A stretch of DNA of 64,000 nt from the NCBI RefSeq assembly GCF_018449695.1, contig NZ_JAAVUY010000011.1, forward strand, positions 87,001 through 151,000, in the 5' to 3' direction. Below the pieces are notes generated by a model. The model did no database searches and had not been told where the DNA came from. It saw only the letters and a program-made list of their open reading frames with translations. The first letter of the stretch is position 1. Every line of letters starts with the position of its first letter. The position numbers were made by a program, and so were the translations under genes. The DNA is from Bradyrhizobium sp. dw_411 (GTDB lineage Bacteria; Pseudomonadota; Alphaproteobacteria; Rhizobiales; Xanthobacteraceae). Positions 17,551 through 26,411 of this stretch are shown here, piece after piece.

Positions 17551-18320
17551 GTGGCGTTCTCGACCGCTGGCGTGATGATCAGACGAAATAGCTGCCGGCG
17601 CAGTTCGGAGAAGCGTAAATTTTCCTTGCTCTCGATTTGATCCCTCGGCCGGGGCAGGTCGATCGGGATATCGGCAATGACCCGGCCCGGCCGCGATCCC
17701 AGCACCAGCACACGATCGCTCAGATAGATCGCCTCGTCGATATCATGCGTCACGAACAGCACGGTCAACGCCGTGCTGCTCCATATGCCCAGAAGCATAT
17801 CTTCCAACTGGTTGCGCGTTTGCGCATCGAGCGCGCCAAACGGCTCGTCCATCAGGAGATATTTCGGCTGCTTGACCAAAGCGCGGGCGATGGCCGCCCG
17901 CTGTTGCATCCCTCCCGAAAGCTCCCACGGATAGTAGGCTTCAAAGCCGGCCAGACCGACCTTGCCGATATAGGCGCGGGCTTGGGCGGCAGCTTCGTCT
18001 TTTGTAACGGCTTCCTCGATGGGATAGGCGACATTTCTGATAAGGCGGCGCCAGGGGAATAACGAGCGGCTATATTCCTGAAATACGTAGACGACTTCCT
18101 CAGGCGTTCCCCGAACCGCGCGCTTGTCGATCAGGACGGTTCCGCCAGAGGCTTCCGTCAAACCTGCGATGCAACGAAGCAGCGTCGACTTTCCAGAGCC
18201 CGACGCACCGATGATGGAAACGAATTGCCGCTCCGGCACCTGGAATTCGATATTGTCCAAAATCGTTCGCGCGGCGCCGGACCCGGAATAGGCTTTCCGC
18301 AACCCTGAAACTTCAAGCAT
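17547..18320 (-). CDS. ABC transporter ATP-binding protein (NitT/TauT family)
   Basis: 257 residues. Walker A GASGSGKST, signature LSGGMQQRAAIARAL, Walker B YLLMDEPFGALD and the switch His in FVTHDIDEAIYLSDRV are all present. This is the SsuB/TauB/NrtD type, which powers uptake of nitrate, taurine, sulfonates, pyrimidine precursors and similar small molecules. It overlaps the first permease gene by four bases. Confidence 0.94.
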   Translation of the reverse strand: MLEVSGLRKAYSGSGAARTILDNIEFQVPERQFVSIIGASGSGKSTLLRCIAGLTEASGGTVLIDKRAVRGTPEEVVYVFQEYSRSLFPWRRLIRNVAYPIEEAVTKDEAAAQARAYIGKVGLAGFEAYYPWELSGGMQQRAAIARALVKQPKYLLMDEPFGALDAQTRNQLEDMLLGIWSSTALTVLFVTHDIDEAIYLSDRVLVLGSRPGRVIADIPIDLPRPRDQIESKENLRFSELRRQLFRLIITPAVENAT

Positions 18321-18362
18321 GAGCCCCCGATATATCCGGCACTACGGATGCGTTCACATCGT

Positions 18363-18761
18363 TCAGTCTGCGACCGCGGCCATGATTTCGATTTCAAGCA
18401 GGAATTCAGGATCGCTCAACCGGGTGACGCCAATCAAGGTGCTGCATGGCTTCTTGGTGAAGAAACGCTGTGTGCTCGGGTGATTTTGGGCCACCTTCAA
18501 CTTGTCGACGTCCAGCGTGTAGGTCCGGCGAAACGTGACGTCGTCCCAGGTTGCGCCGACGGATTTGAGCTGCGCGTCGAGTTTCTCCATCACATAGAGA
18601 TATTGGGCAAGGTAGTCCCCCGGAAACACCGCGCTCATATCCTCCTTCTGCGGCGTCATGCCCGAAATCCAGATCAGCTTCATCGGACCGGTGACCGTGA
18701 TGACCCGGGTGAAGGCCGGATGCTCGAAGATCACGGGTGGATTGATGTGCTGCTTTTCCAT
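18363..18761 (-). CDS. RidA (YjgF/YER057c/UK114) family protein
   Basis: 132 residues, the family length. Recognisable parts are KLIWISGMTP, YVMEKLDAQLKSVGATWDDV and the active-site region CSTLIGVTRLSDPEFLLEIE, which keeps an Arg and a late Glu as in deaminase-active RidA proteins. These trimeric enzymes hydrolyse reactive imines/enamines or similar intermediates. The gene sits inside an ABC import operon, between the solute-binding protein and the ATPase, so it probably acts on a breakdown product of the imported compound. Confidence 0.88.
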   Translation of the reverse strand: MEKQHINPPVIFEHPAFTRVITVTGPMKLIWISGMTPQKEDMSAVFPGDYLAQYLYVMEKLDAQLKSVGATWDDVTFRRTYTLDVDKLKVAQNHPSTQRFFTKKPCSTLIGVTRLSDPEFLLEIEIMAAVAD

Positions 18762-18775
18762 TGTCTCACCTCATT

Positions 18776-19774
18776 TTATTTTGCAACGGGCGCGTAGTCC
18801 GACACGATCTCACGATAGTCGAAGCCCTTGTCGATCTGCTTTTGCCTGGCCATGAAATCGATCACGCCCTGGATTTCCTCCGGACGAACCGTCGTCGATA
18901 TGACGTAGTGCTGCGGAAAGAATTGACTGAGCACCGCCTGATCGATGCGCGTTTCCTTGGCGAGGATCGGCAGCACATCCTGCGGATGATCCAGCACGAA
19001 CTGGGTGCTGGCATTCATCGCGGCGACGAAGCGCCGCGCCTTTTCCGGATTTTCGGCAATCCATGACGACTTGGCAACGAAGCCGGAAATCATGAAGCGT
19101 TTAGAGATCGAATCCAGATGCTTAACGACGAATTTTGTCGATCCATTGCCGAGCGACACCGTCATGAAGGGCTCGACGATATGCGCGGCATCCAGCGTTT
19201 TGGATTGCAGCGCACCGATAATCTGCGTGAAAGGAACTTCCAGGACACGAACCTTGGAAAAATCGGCGCCGTTGTCGCTCATCCAGCCGCGCAACGCCGC
19301 TTCGGAGATCCCGCCCGTGATGACGGCAACCGATTTACCCTCGAGGTCCTTGGCAGAGGCGATATTCAAATCGGGCCGCGAAACCAGGACGGCATCGGCA
19401 TTCCCTGAATCGTAGATATCGGTCTGATAGAGCAGCTTCCAATCGAGCCCGTTGACATGCGCCCGGATCAGGGAATCGATCGACATGGTGACGACTTCCA
19501 CCTGCCCGGACGCCAAGGCGCTGACGATCACCGAGTAGTTGGCCAACACCTTGCGCGAGAGATCGAACCCCTGATCGGCAAAGAAGCCATGCTGCGCGGC
19601 GACGATGCCGTTGGTGTAGGGCATGATCGGAGCGCTGCTGATCGCCAGCGGCAGTTTGGCGGCTTCGTCAGCCTGCGCCACGCTGGACAGACAAAGGCTC
19701 GCCGCCGCGAGGATCAGGCAATTTGCAATTCTTGGTCGCACGCGATCGAACAGCCCCATCAAAAATACTTTCAT
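18776..19774 (-). CDS. ABC transporter solute-binding protein (NMT1/SsuA-like)
   Basis: 332 residues with a signal peptide (NCLILAAASLCLSSVAQA, cut near residue 36). The periplasmic-binding fold of the NitT/TauT class is seen in PIMPYTNGIVAAQHGFFADQGFDL, VSRPDLNIASAKDLEGKSVAVITGG and HIVEPFMTVSLGNG. It is first in the five-gene operon reading down to 15995. The ligand is unknown; the cotranscribed RidA-family gene hints at an amino or amide compound. Confidence 0.92.
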   Translation of the reverse strand: MKVFLMGLFDRVRPRIANCLILAAASLCLSSVAQADEAAKLPLAISSAPIMPYTNGIVAAQHGFFADQGFDLSRKVLANYSVIVSALASGQVEVVTMSIDSLIRAHVNGLDWKLLYQTDIYDSGNADAVLVSRPDLNIASAKDLEGKSVAVITGGISEAALRGWMSDNGADFSKVRVLEVPFTQIIGALQSKTLDAAHIVEPFMTVSLGNGSTKFVVKHLDSISKRFMISGFVAKSSWIAENPEKARRFVAAMNASTQFVLDHPQDVLPILAKETRIDQAVLSQFFPQHYVISTTVRPEEIQGVIDFMARQKQIDKGFDYREIVSDYAPVAK

Positions 19775-19905
19775 CAGACGCGCCTCTTATTTGGGGCGCT
19801 CGCAAAAAGGAGCAAACTTCATACCACTATTGAGGCGGCAGGACGCAGTGGGAGTCAAGTCATGGTGATGATGATGGCTTGCGCGAGTGCGTCCGATGGA
19901 CGTCC

Positions 19906-19947
19906 CTCACAGCGTCGTCCCGGCGAACGCCGGGACGACGCTGTGAG
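19906..19947. repeat. Perfect 20-base-arm palindrome
   Basis: CTCACAGCGTCGTCCCGGCG is followed by AA and then its exact reverse complement. It lies in the roughly 800-base gene-free stretch between the solute-binding protein and the hypothetical gene at 20584. It is typical of REP-like extragenic elements and may stop transcription from either side. Confidence 0.75.
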
Positions 19948-19969
19948 GACATGGGCTCGCATTCCCGCG

Positions 19970-20420
19970 GCGCGATACGCCCGAAGTTTTGCAAGAACCT
20001 TGTCCCTCCAAACAGAGGGCGCGGGGAAAGCCGGGTGTCCGATGCACCCGCAGCCGCGCGTGTAGTGTAGAAAGCACGCGCGTTAGTCACCACGAGTTCA
20101 CCGGAAAACATCCGGCTTTCCCCGCGCAATGGTTTTAACGGCTTATTTCGCGCTCTCCCCGGCGACCGGGCTCTTTTGCCACCGTCGCCCCTGAGAAGCT
20201 TGCTTCTCAGGAACTTGACGCCAGCGTCGGGGCGTCAGGACCACACGACTTCGCCGTCCGCGTCAGCATCGTTCGTCTGCGCACTTTCGTGCGCCGACGC
20301 TGCCGCGTCCACCGCATCCCGCACCCAACGCCCGTGACGACCGCGAAGCGCCCCTCTTGTGAGGCGGGATGGCCATGGATATAGACTGGTTTGCGATTTC
20401 TGAAAATCAGAATATTTTGT
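19970..20420 (+). repeat. Long dispersed repeat, copy 1 (about 450 bases)
   Basis: Shares its whole length, in the same orientation, with 53006-53470. Common landmarks in order are CATTCCCGCG, ATGGTTTTAACGGCTT, CGCTCTCCCCGGCGACCGGG, GGGGCGTCAGGACCACACGA and TGAAAATCAGAATATTTT. Weaker similarity continues to about 20480 (TTGATTTGCCC.TCGGGT). No open frame is conserved between copies. The element fills the gap between 19775 and 20583; nothing else is recognisable there. Confidence 0.8.
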
Positions 20421-20583
20421 GAAGGGGAGACTGGACAAACGATTCAACACCAGACGCGTTGATTTGCCCATCGGGTAGTCAACAGCCCGACGAAGAAAGG
20501 TGGGGTAAGCAATCCTAGATTGCGATCGTAAAAATACGAGATTATCCTGCCCGCTCTCTGTGGCGCAAAACACGGGTGCGAAC

Positions 20584-21531
20584 ATGTCGAATGCCGACGG
20601 GGGCCCGAACGCGCCGTCCCGCGCAGGATGGTTCAAATCCATGCTGTCCAAGGCGGAAGGCGAATACTCGTTCGTCAAGAGCCTGACCGTACTGAGCCTG
20701 TTCGGGACCTTGATCGGCGCCTATTTCCAGAACCTGTCGGCCTACGAGAACAAAGTGACCGCGCAGGCTCAGGCTGATATGGCGGCGGCGACGCAAACAT
20801 TCACCGACGCATCGAGCGCATTGGCCGCGCCGCTCAATCTGCAACGGCAGCTCATCACCAGTTACCACAACGCGGTCACCTCAGGCACCGACGCGCAAGC
20901 CACCGGTTACGAGACGGTCAATGCGCAGGAAATTTACAAAGATTATATCAAGGCCTATGCCGATTTGAGCCAGAACTACAATTTGCTCGCGCGCAAGGCC
21001 GAGCTTTATATCGACATGGCGAGCGACCTCGATCGCAACCCGACGGCAGACGGCACGCCTTTGCCGGAAGAAATCGATATGTCACTGCTCAACGCCTACG
21101 GCTTCGACTGCGAACAGCATATGCCGTCCTTCAACCGGCAAAACTCGAAAATCATCCTGACCGAACCAAAGACCAAGAAGACCCTCACCGTCGACTGGTA
21201 CAGCACCAAGCATCATGTGCTTGCGATCGAAACCTGTTTCGAAATCAATCATCAAGCCATGACGGCGGTGAAGCAATGGGCTTCGGGCAGCACCGTCGAT
21301 CCAAATGAAAAGACCCGGTTTGTGCAAAAGACATTCGATATCTTTCACACCCGGGACAGCAACCAGGTGCTGCGGCTGAATGCGTTCATGAGCCTTGCGA
21401 TGTTCGACATCGACAAGATCCGGATCAAATACCGGCCGAACGGATTCATCTGCGGCGTTCCTGGCGTCAGCTCGGCCTTGAGCCTGTTCGGCAAGTGCGC
21501 ACCGGTGAAGACATCGGGACCGCTGGGGTAG
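20584..21531 (+). CDS. Hypothetical protein with one N-terminal membrane helix
   Basis: 315 residues from ATG at 20584; a GTG at 20560 would add eight residues. One helix (VKSLTVLSLFGTLIGAYFQNL, about residues 32-52) anchors the protein. A long, probably helical, soluble domain follows (AQAQADMAAATQTFTDASSAL..., then NYNLLARKAELYIDMASDLD). Four Cys are spread through the C-terminal half, compatible with disulfides in the periplasm. No signal peptide cleavage site and no catalytic motif are visible; I do not recognise a family. It stands alone between a long repeat and a MITE-like element, so recent acquisition is possible. Confidence 0.72.
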   Translation: MSNADGGPNAPSRAGWFKSMLSKAEGEYSFVKSLTVLSLFGTLIGAYFQNLSAYENKVTAQAQADMAAATQTFTDASSALAAPLNLQRQLITSYHNAVTSGTDAQATGYETVNAQEIYKDYIKAYADLSQNYNLLARKAELYIDMASDLDRNPTADGTPLPEEIDMSLLNAYGFDCEQHMPSFNRQNSKIILTEPKTKKTLTVDWYSTKHHVLAIETCFEINHQAMTAVKQWASGSTVDPNEKTRFVQKTFDIFHTRDSNQVLRLNAFMSLAMFDIDKIRIKYRPNGFICGVPGVSSALSLFGKCAPVKTSGPLG

Positions 21532-21564
21532 AACGGGCGGAATTAGATCCGTCTAAGTGCGCGC

Positions 21565-21808
21565 CCTCGCCCCGCACGCGGTAGGGCTATCGCATATGAA
21601 GAAAGAGATTGGGCCTGCAGTCTTTGTGCGGCCATCCTTCGAGACGGCCGCCTGCGGCGTCCCCTCAGGATGAGGACTTTCTGTGCGGCTAAATCTCAAA
21701 CCCTCATGGTGAGGAGCCTCGTCTTCGAGGCGTCTCGAACCATGAGGCCCCAGGCGATTACCGCGGCGGAAAGTCATATGCGATAGCCGTGCCGCACGCG
21801 GGGCGAGG
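21565..21808. mobile_element. MITE-like element, copy 1
   Basis: About 244 bases without a gene, bounded by imperfect terminal inverted repeats of about 34 bases: the left end runs CCTCGCCCCGC..GGCTATCGCATATGA, and the right end is its near complement. The interior has a nested palindrome around CCTCATGGTGAGGAGCCTCG. Copy 2 at 31227-31467 is nearly identical but in the opposite orientation. Small size, inverted ends and no coding capacity fit a non-autonomous transposable element; the transposase that would move it is not in the window. Confidence 0.78.
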
Positions 21809-21842
21809 TGACCAATCCGCATCGTTGCCGATTCATTTACCG

Positions 21843-22877
21843 CTACTTCGCCGCCAGACAACTCGTGAACTGCACGGCAACCCGCAGCCCGATCGGTATT
21901 TGCGGCTGCTTGTCCGGCACCGACAGCATCACCTGACGGAACTGTTGGGGCGCATTGCCGGCATAGGGGTTTTCGCCGATGGTGGTCGCAACGCTCTCGA
22001 CAGCGCCGTCAAACTGCATCTCCGGAAAACCATCGACGGCGATATGGGCGCGCTCTCCTGGACAAACCTCCGAGACTTCGCGCTCCCCGACAAAGGCGCG
22101 CACCTGACGTTTGCTGTCATCGACCATCGTCATCAAGGTGACCGGCGCCATCGAACTCACCATCTGTCCGGGACTGACGCGCGTGCTCAGGATGACGCCA
22201 TTGATCGGCGCATCCACCGTGCAATAATTCAGACGCGTGGTAGCTTCTTCCAATCGCTTTTTGGCCGCGTCGCGCCGCGAGCGCGCTTCGGTCACATCTT
22301 CTTCGCGGGAGCCGACCTGCAGCAGCACGAGCTTGGCGCGGACTTCATCGAGTTGAGCGGCCGCGATCCGTGCGTCGCGCTCGGCCTGGTCGATCTGGAC
22401 CCGCGTGACGGTGACGCCCTGGTGCAACGTCTGGGCGCGCTGAAATTGTTTCTCCGCCTCGTGCAATCGCGCTTCCGCCAGATTGACGTTGGCAACCCCG
22501 ATGGCGATCTCCTCGGGCCGCGAGCCGTGTGTGACACGGGCGAACACCGCATCGGATGCGGCAAGGTCCGACTCGCGCGCCTCGATTTCGCGTTCGATAT
22601 TGCGGCACTCTACCCGCAGCAGATGCTGGCCGGCCTGAACATGATCGCCGGCCTTGACCAGCAATTCCGCGATCGTTCCGGTCGCCGACGTGCCGAGCGA
22701 CAACACCTCGCCGCCACCCTCGACACGCCCCGGTGCGGCATCCGATTTGCTGGCGGCTTGCCCTTTTCCAACGCCTGACAGGCCCCACCATCCGATCGCG
22801 AGAATGACGACGCCGCATGCGAGCTTTGCGGCGCGCCGGAGCCTTTTATTGCTGAATGTTTCCAGACCGTGGGACAT
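21843..22877 (-). CDS. HlyD-family membrane fusion protein (efflux adaptor)
   Basis: 344 residues. One N-terminal helix (LACGVVILAIGWWGLSGV) anchors it in the inner membrane. A lipoyl half (GTIAELLVKAGDHVQAGQHLLRVE) is followed by a coiled-coil hairpin of about 130 residues (EREIEARESDLAASDAVFAR to EEATTRLNYCTV). The second lipoyl half and a beta-barrel (NGVILSTRVSPGQMV) complete the fold. The long hairpin with repeated Glu/Arg resembles DevB/YhiI-type adaptors more than the MexA class. It is downstream of the RND pump gene (82-base gap, same strand) and probably works with it, although the usual order is adaptor first. Confidence 0.88.
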   Translation of the reverse strand: MSHGLETFSNKRLRRAAKLACGVVILAIGWWGLSGVGKGQAASKSDAAPGRVEGGGEVLSLGTSATGTIAELLVKAGDHVQAGQHLLRVECRNIEREIEARESDLAASDAVFARVTHGSRPEEIAIGVANVNLAEARLHEAEKQFQRAQTLHQGVTVTRVQIDQAERDARIAAAQLDEVRAKLVLLQVGSREEDVTEARSRRDAAKKRLEEATTRLNYCTVDAPINGVILSTRVSPGQMVSSMAPVTLMTMVDDSKRQVRAFVGEREVSEVCPGERAHIAVDGFPEMQFDGAVESVATTIGENPYAGNAPQQFRQVMLSVPDKQPQIPIGLRVAVQFTSCLAAK

Positions 22878-22959
22878 GCCGGCGATCCCCGCGACTTACC
22901 GCCGGCAAGCGTAGCCGAAGCCGCCAATGTTCGAAAGTTAAGTTAGCGTAACGCCGCAA

Positions 22960-25900
22960 TCATGCGGCGGCTCGCTTTCGTTTTCGCATGGTCCAGTGCC
23001 GGAAGCGATCGAGATAGAGATAGACGACAGGTGTGGTGTAGAGCGTCAGGATCTGGCTCAGCACCAGTCCACCGATGATGGTGATGCCGAGCGGCTGGCG
23101 GAATTCGCTGCCTTCGCCCATGCCGACGATCAGCGGCACGGCGCCGAGCAGCGAGGCCATCGTGGTCATCATGATCGGGCGGAAACGCAGCATGCAGGAC
23201 TCGAAGATCGCATCGGCCGGCGACAGGCCGCGCTGCCGCTCGGCATCGAGTGCGAAATCGATCATCATGATCGCGTTCTTCTTGACGATGCCGATCAGCA
23301 AGATCACGCCAATCATTCCAATGATATCGAACTGGGTGTGAAACAGCATCAGCGCCAGTACCGCGCCGACGCCGGCCGACGGCAGCGTGGACAGGATCGT
23401 CAGCGGATGAACGTAGCTCTCGTAGAGCATGCCGAGTGAAATGTAGATCGTCGCGAATGCCGCGAGCACCAGATAAGGTTCGCTGGCGAGCGATTCCTGA
23501 AAGATCTTGGCGGCGCCCTGGAACGAGCCACGGATCGTCGCGGGAACGCCGATCCGGTTCATGGTCTCCTCGATCGTCGTCACCGCGGTGCCCAGCGAAA
23601 TGCCCGGCGCGAGATTGAACGAGATGGTGTTGGAGACCAGCACGCCCTGATGGCTGACCACCAGCGAGGTTTGCCCCTGGCCAAGCTGCGTGACGCTCGA
23701 CAGCGGAATCATCGCCTCCTGGCTGGTGCTCACCGCGGTCCCGGTCGATGACGCGCCCTTTCCAGTGGCGCCGATCGAGTTGGTCGCCTGATTGCGCACG
23801 GCGCTGGCCGCGATCTGCGCAGCCTTTCCGGCAGCCCCCTGCGTCGGCGACACGATCGTTCCGGCCACCGCATTGGTGGTTTGCGAACCGGTGGCCGGCC
23901 CGCCCACGGTCGAGACATACACATCCTTGAGCGTCTGCGGGTTCTGCAGGTATTCCTGCGCCACCTCCATGATCACATGATACTGGTTGCGCGCGACATA
24001 GATGGTCGAAACCTGCCGCTGGCCGAAAGCATCATAGAGCGTGTTGTCGATCTGGCTGACCGCGATGCCCAGCCGCGCGGCGGAATCGCGGTCGATCACC
24101 ACATTGGCCTGCAGGCCCTTGTTCTGCTGGTCGCTGCTGACGTCGGTCAGCGACGGCACGGCCTGAAGTGCTGTCACGATCTTCGGTATCCATTCGTTCA
24201 GCTCGTCGAAGGTCGATCCCTGCAGCGTATATTGATACTGCGCATTGCCCGAGCGACCACCGGCGCCGAGATCGCCCACCGCCTGCAGGAACAGCGTGGC
24301 CCCGGGCACCGCGGCCATCTCGTCGCGCAGCACGGCAATCACCTGCTCGGCGGACAGATCGCGGTCGCGAAGCGGCTTTAGGGAAACGAACACGGTTGCG
24401 GAATTGGTCGAACCGCCGCCCGGCCCGAGCCCGCCGCCAGTGAATCCGACGGCGGTATCGACAGCTCGATTGACCTTGATGATATCGATGAATTGCCGCA
24501 GCTTCTGCTGCATCAATTGAAACGAGATGCTTTGATCGGCCTGAACCGATCCGAGCAACAATCCGGTGTCCTGTTGCGGCACGAAGCCTTTCGGGACCGC
24601 CGCATAGAGATGGAAATTCAGCCAGAGCGTCGCCGCCAGAATCACCATCACCGAGAGCGGATGACGCAAGGCTGCGCTCAGCGTCCAACGGTAGAAACTC
24701 AGTAACGCCTCGAACACGCGCTCGCTGACGCGATAGATCCGCCCGTGCGGCCGGTCGCGCTCGCTGCGCAACAGCATGGCGCACATCATCGGCGTGGTCG
24801 TCAGCGAGACCACCAGCGAGATCACGATCGAAACCGTGATGGTCATCGCGAATTCTCGGAACAGCCGGCCGACCAGGCCGCCCATCAGCAGGATCGGAAC
24901 GAACACCGCGATCAGCGACACGCTCATCGACAGCACCGTGAAGCCGACTTCTTTCGAGCCCAATAGCGCGGCCTCGCGCGGTGGGGTGCCGGCATCGAGA
25001 TGGCGGGTGATGTTTTCCAGCACGACGATGGCGTCGTCGACCACGAATCCGGTCGCGACCGTGAGCGCCATCAGCGAGAAGATATTGAGGCTGTAACCGA
25101 GCAGATACATCACCGCGAATGTTGCGACCAGCGATACCGATACGGCGACCACCGGCACCAATGTCGCCCGGGCGCTGCGCAAAAATGCGAACACCACCGG
25201 GATCACGAGGATCACCGCAATGATCAGCGTGATCTCGACGTCACGCAGCGAGGTCCGGATCGTGATCGAGCGGTCGACCGCCAGATTGATGTCGATTGCG
25301 GGCGAGACCGAGGCCCGCAACTGCGGCATCAGCGACTTCACGCGATCGACCATGCCGATGATATTGGCGCCGGGCTGCCGGTAGACCACCATCGTGACCG
25401 CCCGTTTGCCGTTGGCAAGGCCAAGCGTGCGCAAATTCTCGACGGAATCCAGCACCTCGCCAACATCGGTCAGCCGGACCGGCGCGCCGTTGCGATAGGC
25501 GACCACCAGCGATTTATAGTCCTCCGCCTTGAGGGCCTGGTCGTTCGAATAGATCTGGTAGCGCTGGCCCGCGACATCGATGCCGCCCTTGGGACTGTGG
25601 GCATTGGCGCTGGTCAGCGCCGCGCGGACGTCCTCGAGCCCGATGCCGTATTTGTAGAGCGCTTGCGGGACCAGATCGACGCGCACCGCGGGCAGCGATC
25701 CGCCGCTGACGCTGACTTCGCCGACGCCTTCGACCTGGGACAGTTTTTGGGCCAGCACGGTCGAGGCGGCATCATAGAGTTCAGCGGGGGTCAGCGTATC
25801 GGAGGTCAGCGTGTAAATCAGAATCGGCGCGGCCGCCGGATTGAACTTGCGGTAGGTCGGATTGCTGCGCAACGAGGTCGGCAGATCGGCGCGCGCGGCG

Positions 25901-26238
25901 TTGATCGCGGCCTGGACGTCGCGCGCCGCGCCATTGATGTTGCGGCTGATGCCGAACTGCAGATTGATGCGCGCCGAGCCGAGCGAACTCGACGACGTCA
26001 TTTCGGTGACATCGGCGATCTGGCTGAGATGGCGCTCCAGCGGGCTCGCGACCGTGGTCGCGACGTCCTCGGGACTCGCACCCGGCAACGTCGCCTGCAC
26101 CGAGATGGTCGGGATATCGACATCGGGCAGCGGCGAGACCGGCAGCTTGAAAAAAGCGATGGCGCCCGCCGCGACCAACCCGAACGTCAGCAGCGTCGTG
26201 GCCACAGGCCGACGGATAAACGGGCTTGAAAGACTCAT
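22960..26238 (-). CDS. RND multidrug efflux pump, inner-membrane subunit (MdtB/MdtC-like)
   Basis: 1092 residues, about 50 longer than typical. Start MSLSSPFIRRPVATTLLTFGL is classical for MdtB/C. Proton relay Asp pair in GFVVDDAIVVLENI; second-half motif KKNAIMMIDFALDAERQ. The extra length is a low-complexity Ala/Thr/Ser/Gly stretch (encoded about 23715-23930, GSQTTNAVAG to GTAVSTSQEA) inserted in a periplasmic loop of the second half. The protein exports drugs or metabolites driven by protons. It is cotranscribed with the downstream HlyD-type adaptor; no outer-membrane factor is encoded nearby. Confidence 0.94.
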   Translation of the reverse strand: MSLSSPFIRRPVATTLLTFGLVAAGAIAFFKLPVSPLPDVDIPTISVQATLPGASPEDVATTVASPLERHLSQIADVTEMTSSSSLGSARINLQFGISRNINGAARDVQAAINAARADLPTSLRSNPTYRKFNPAAAPILIYTLTSDTLTPAELYDAASTVLAQKLSQVEGVGEVSVSGGSLPAVRVDLVPQALYKYGIGLEDVRAALTSANAHSPKGGIDVAGQRYQIYSNDQALKAEDYKSLVVAYRNGAPVRLTDVGEVLDSVENLRTLGLANGKRAVTMVVYRQPGANIIGMVDRVKSLMPQLRASVSPAIDINLAVDRSITIRTSLRDVEITLIIAVILVIPVVFAFLRSARATLVPVVAVSVSLVATFAVMYLLGYSLNIFSLMALTVATGFVVDDAIVVLENITRHLDAGTPPREAALLGSKEVGFTVLSMSVSLIAVFVPILLMGGLVGRLFREFAMTITVSIVISLVVSLTTTPMMCAMLLRSERDRPHGRIYRVSERVFEALLSFYRWTLSAALRHPLSVMVILAATLWLNFHLYAAVPKGFVPQQDTGLLLGSVQADQSISFQLMQQKLRQFIDIIKVNRAVDTAVGFTGGGLGPGGGSTNSATVFVSLKPLRDRDLSAEQVIAVLRDEMAAVPGATLFLQAVGDLGAGGRSGNAQYQYTLQGSTFDELNEWIPKIVTALQAVPSLTDVSSDQQNKGLQANVVIDRDSAARLGIAVSQIDNTLYDAFGQRQVSTIYVARNQYHVIMEVAQEYLQNPQTLKDVYVSTVGGPATGSQTTNAVAGTIVSPTQGAAGKAAQIAASAVRNQATNSIGATGKGASSTGTAVSTSQEAMIPLSSVTQLGQGQTSLVVSHQGVLVSNTISFNLAPGISLGTAVTTIEETMNRIGVPATIRGSFQGAAKIFQESLASEPYLVLAAFATIYISLGMLYESYVHPLTILSTLPSAGVGAVLALMLFHTQFDIIGMIGVILLIGIVKKNAIMMIDFALDAERQRGLSPADAIFESCMLRFRPIMMTTMASLLGAVPLIVGMGEGSEFRQPLGITIIGGLVLSQILTLYTTPVVYLYLDRFRHWTMRKRKRAAA

Positions 26239-26411
26239 CAGTGAACGCGATCCTCGTTCACCTTATACGCGGTAATGCGAGCCGTCCAAAGATCGGGATT
26301 TTCCGCGGGCACCTTCCGTTCTCGAATGGCAATGCATAGATGCCACGCGAATTTCGTGCGGCCGGCTTGTCAGGGCCGGCCGACGGATAAGCCGCCTGCG
26401 ACAGATTGGCG

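Noticed and set aside
23881..24381. Possible CRISPR or other array signal from repetitive sequence
   Set aside because: No regularly spaced direct repeats with unique spacers were seen anywhere in the window; the repetition is low-complexity coding sequence and dispersed palindromes.
25000..26229. A 409-codon plus-strand frame opposite the RND pump
   Set aside because: Rich in Arg, Asp, His and Gln with no domain; antisense to a clear RND gene.
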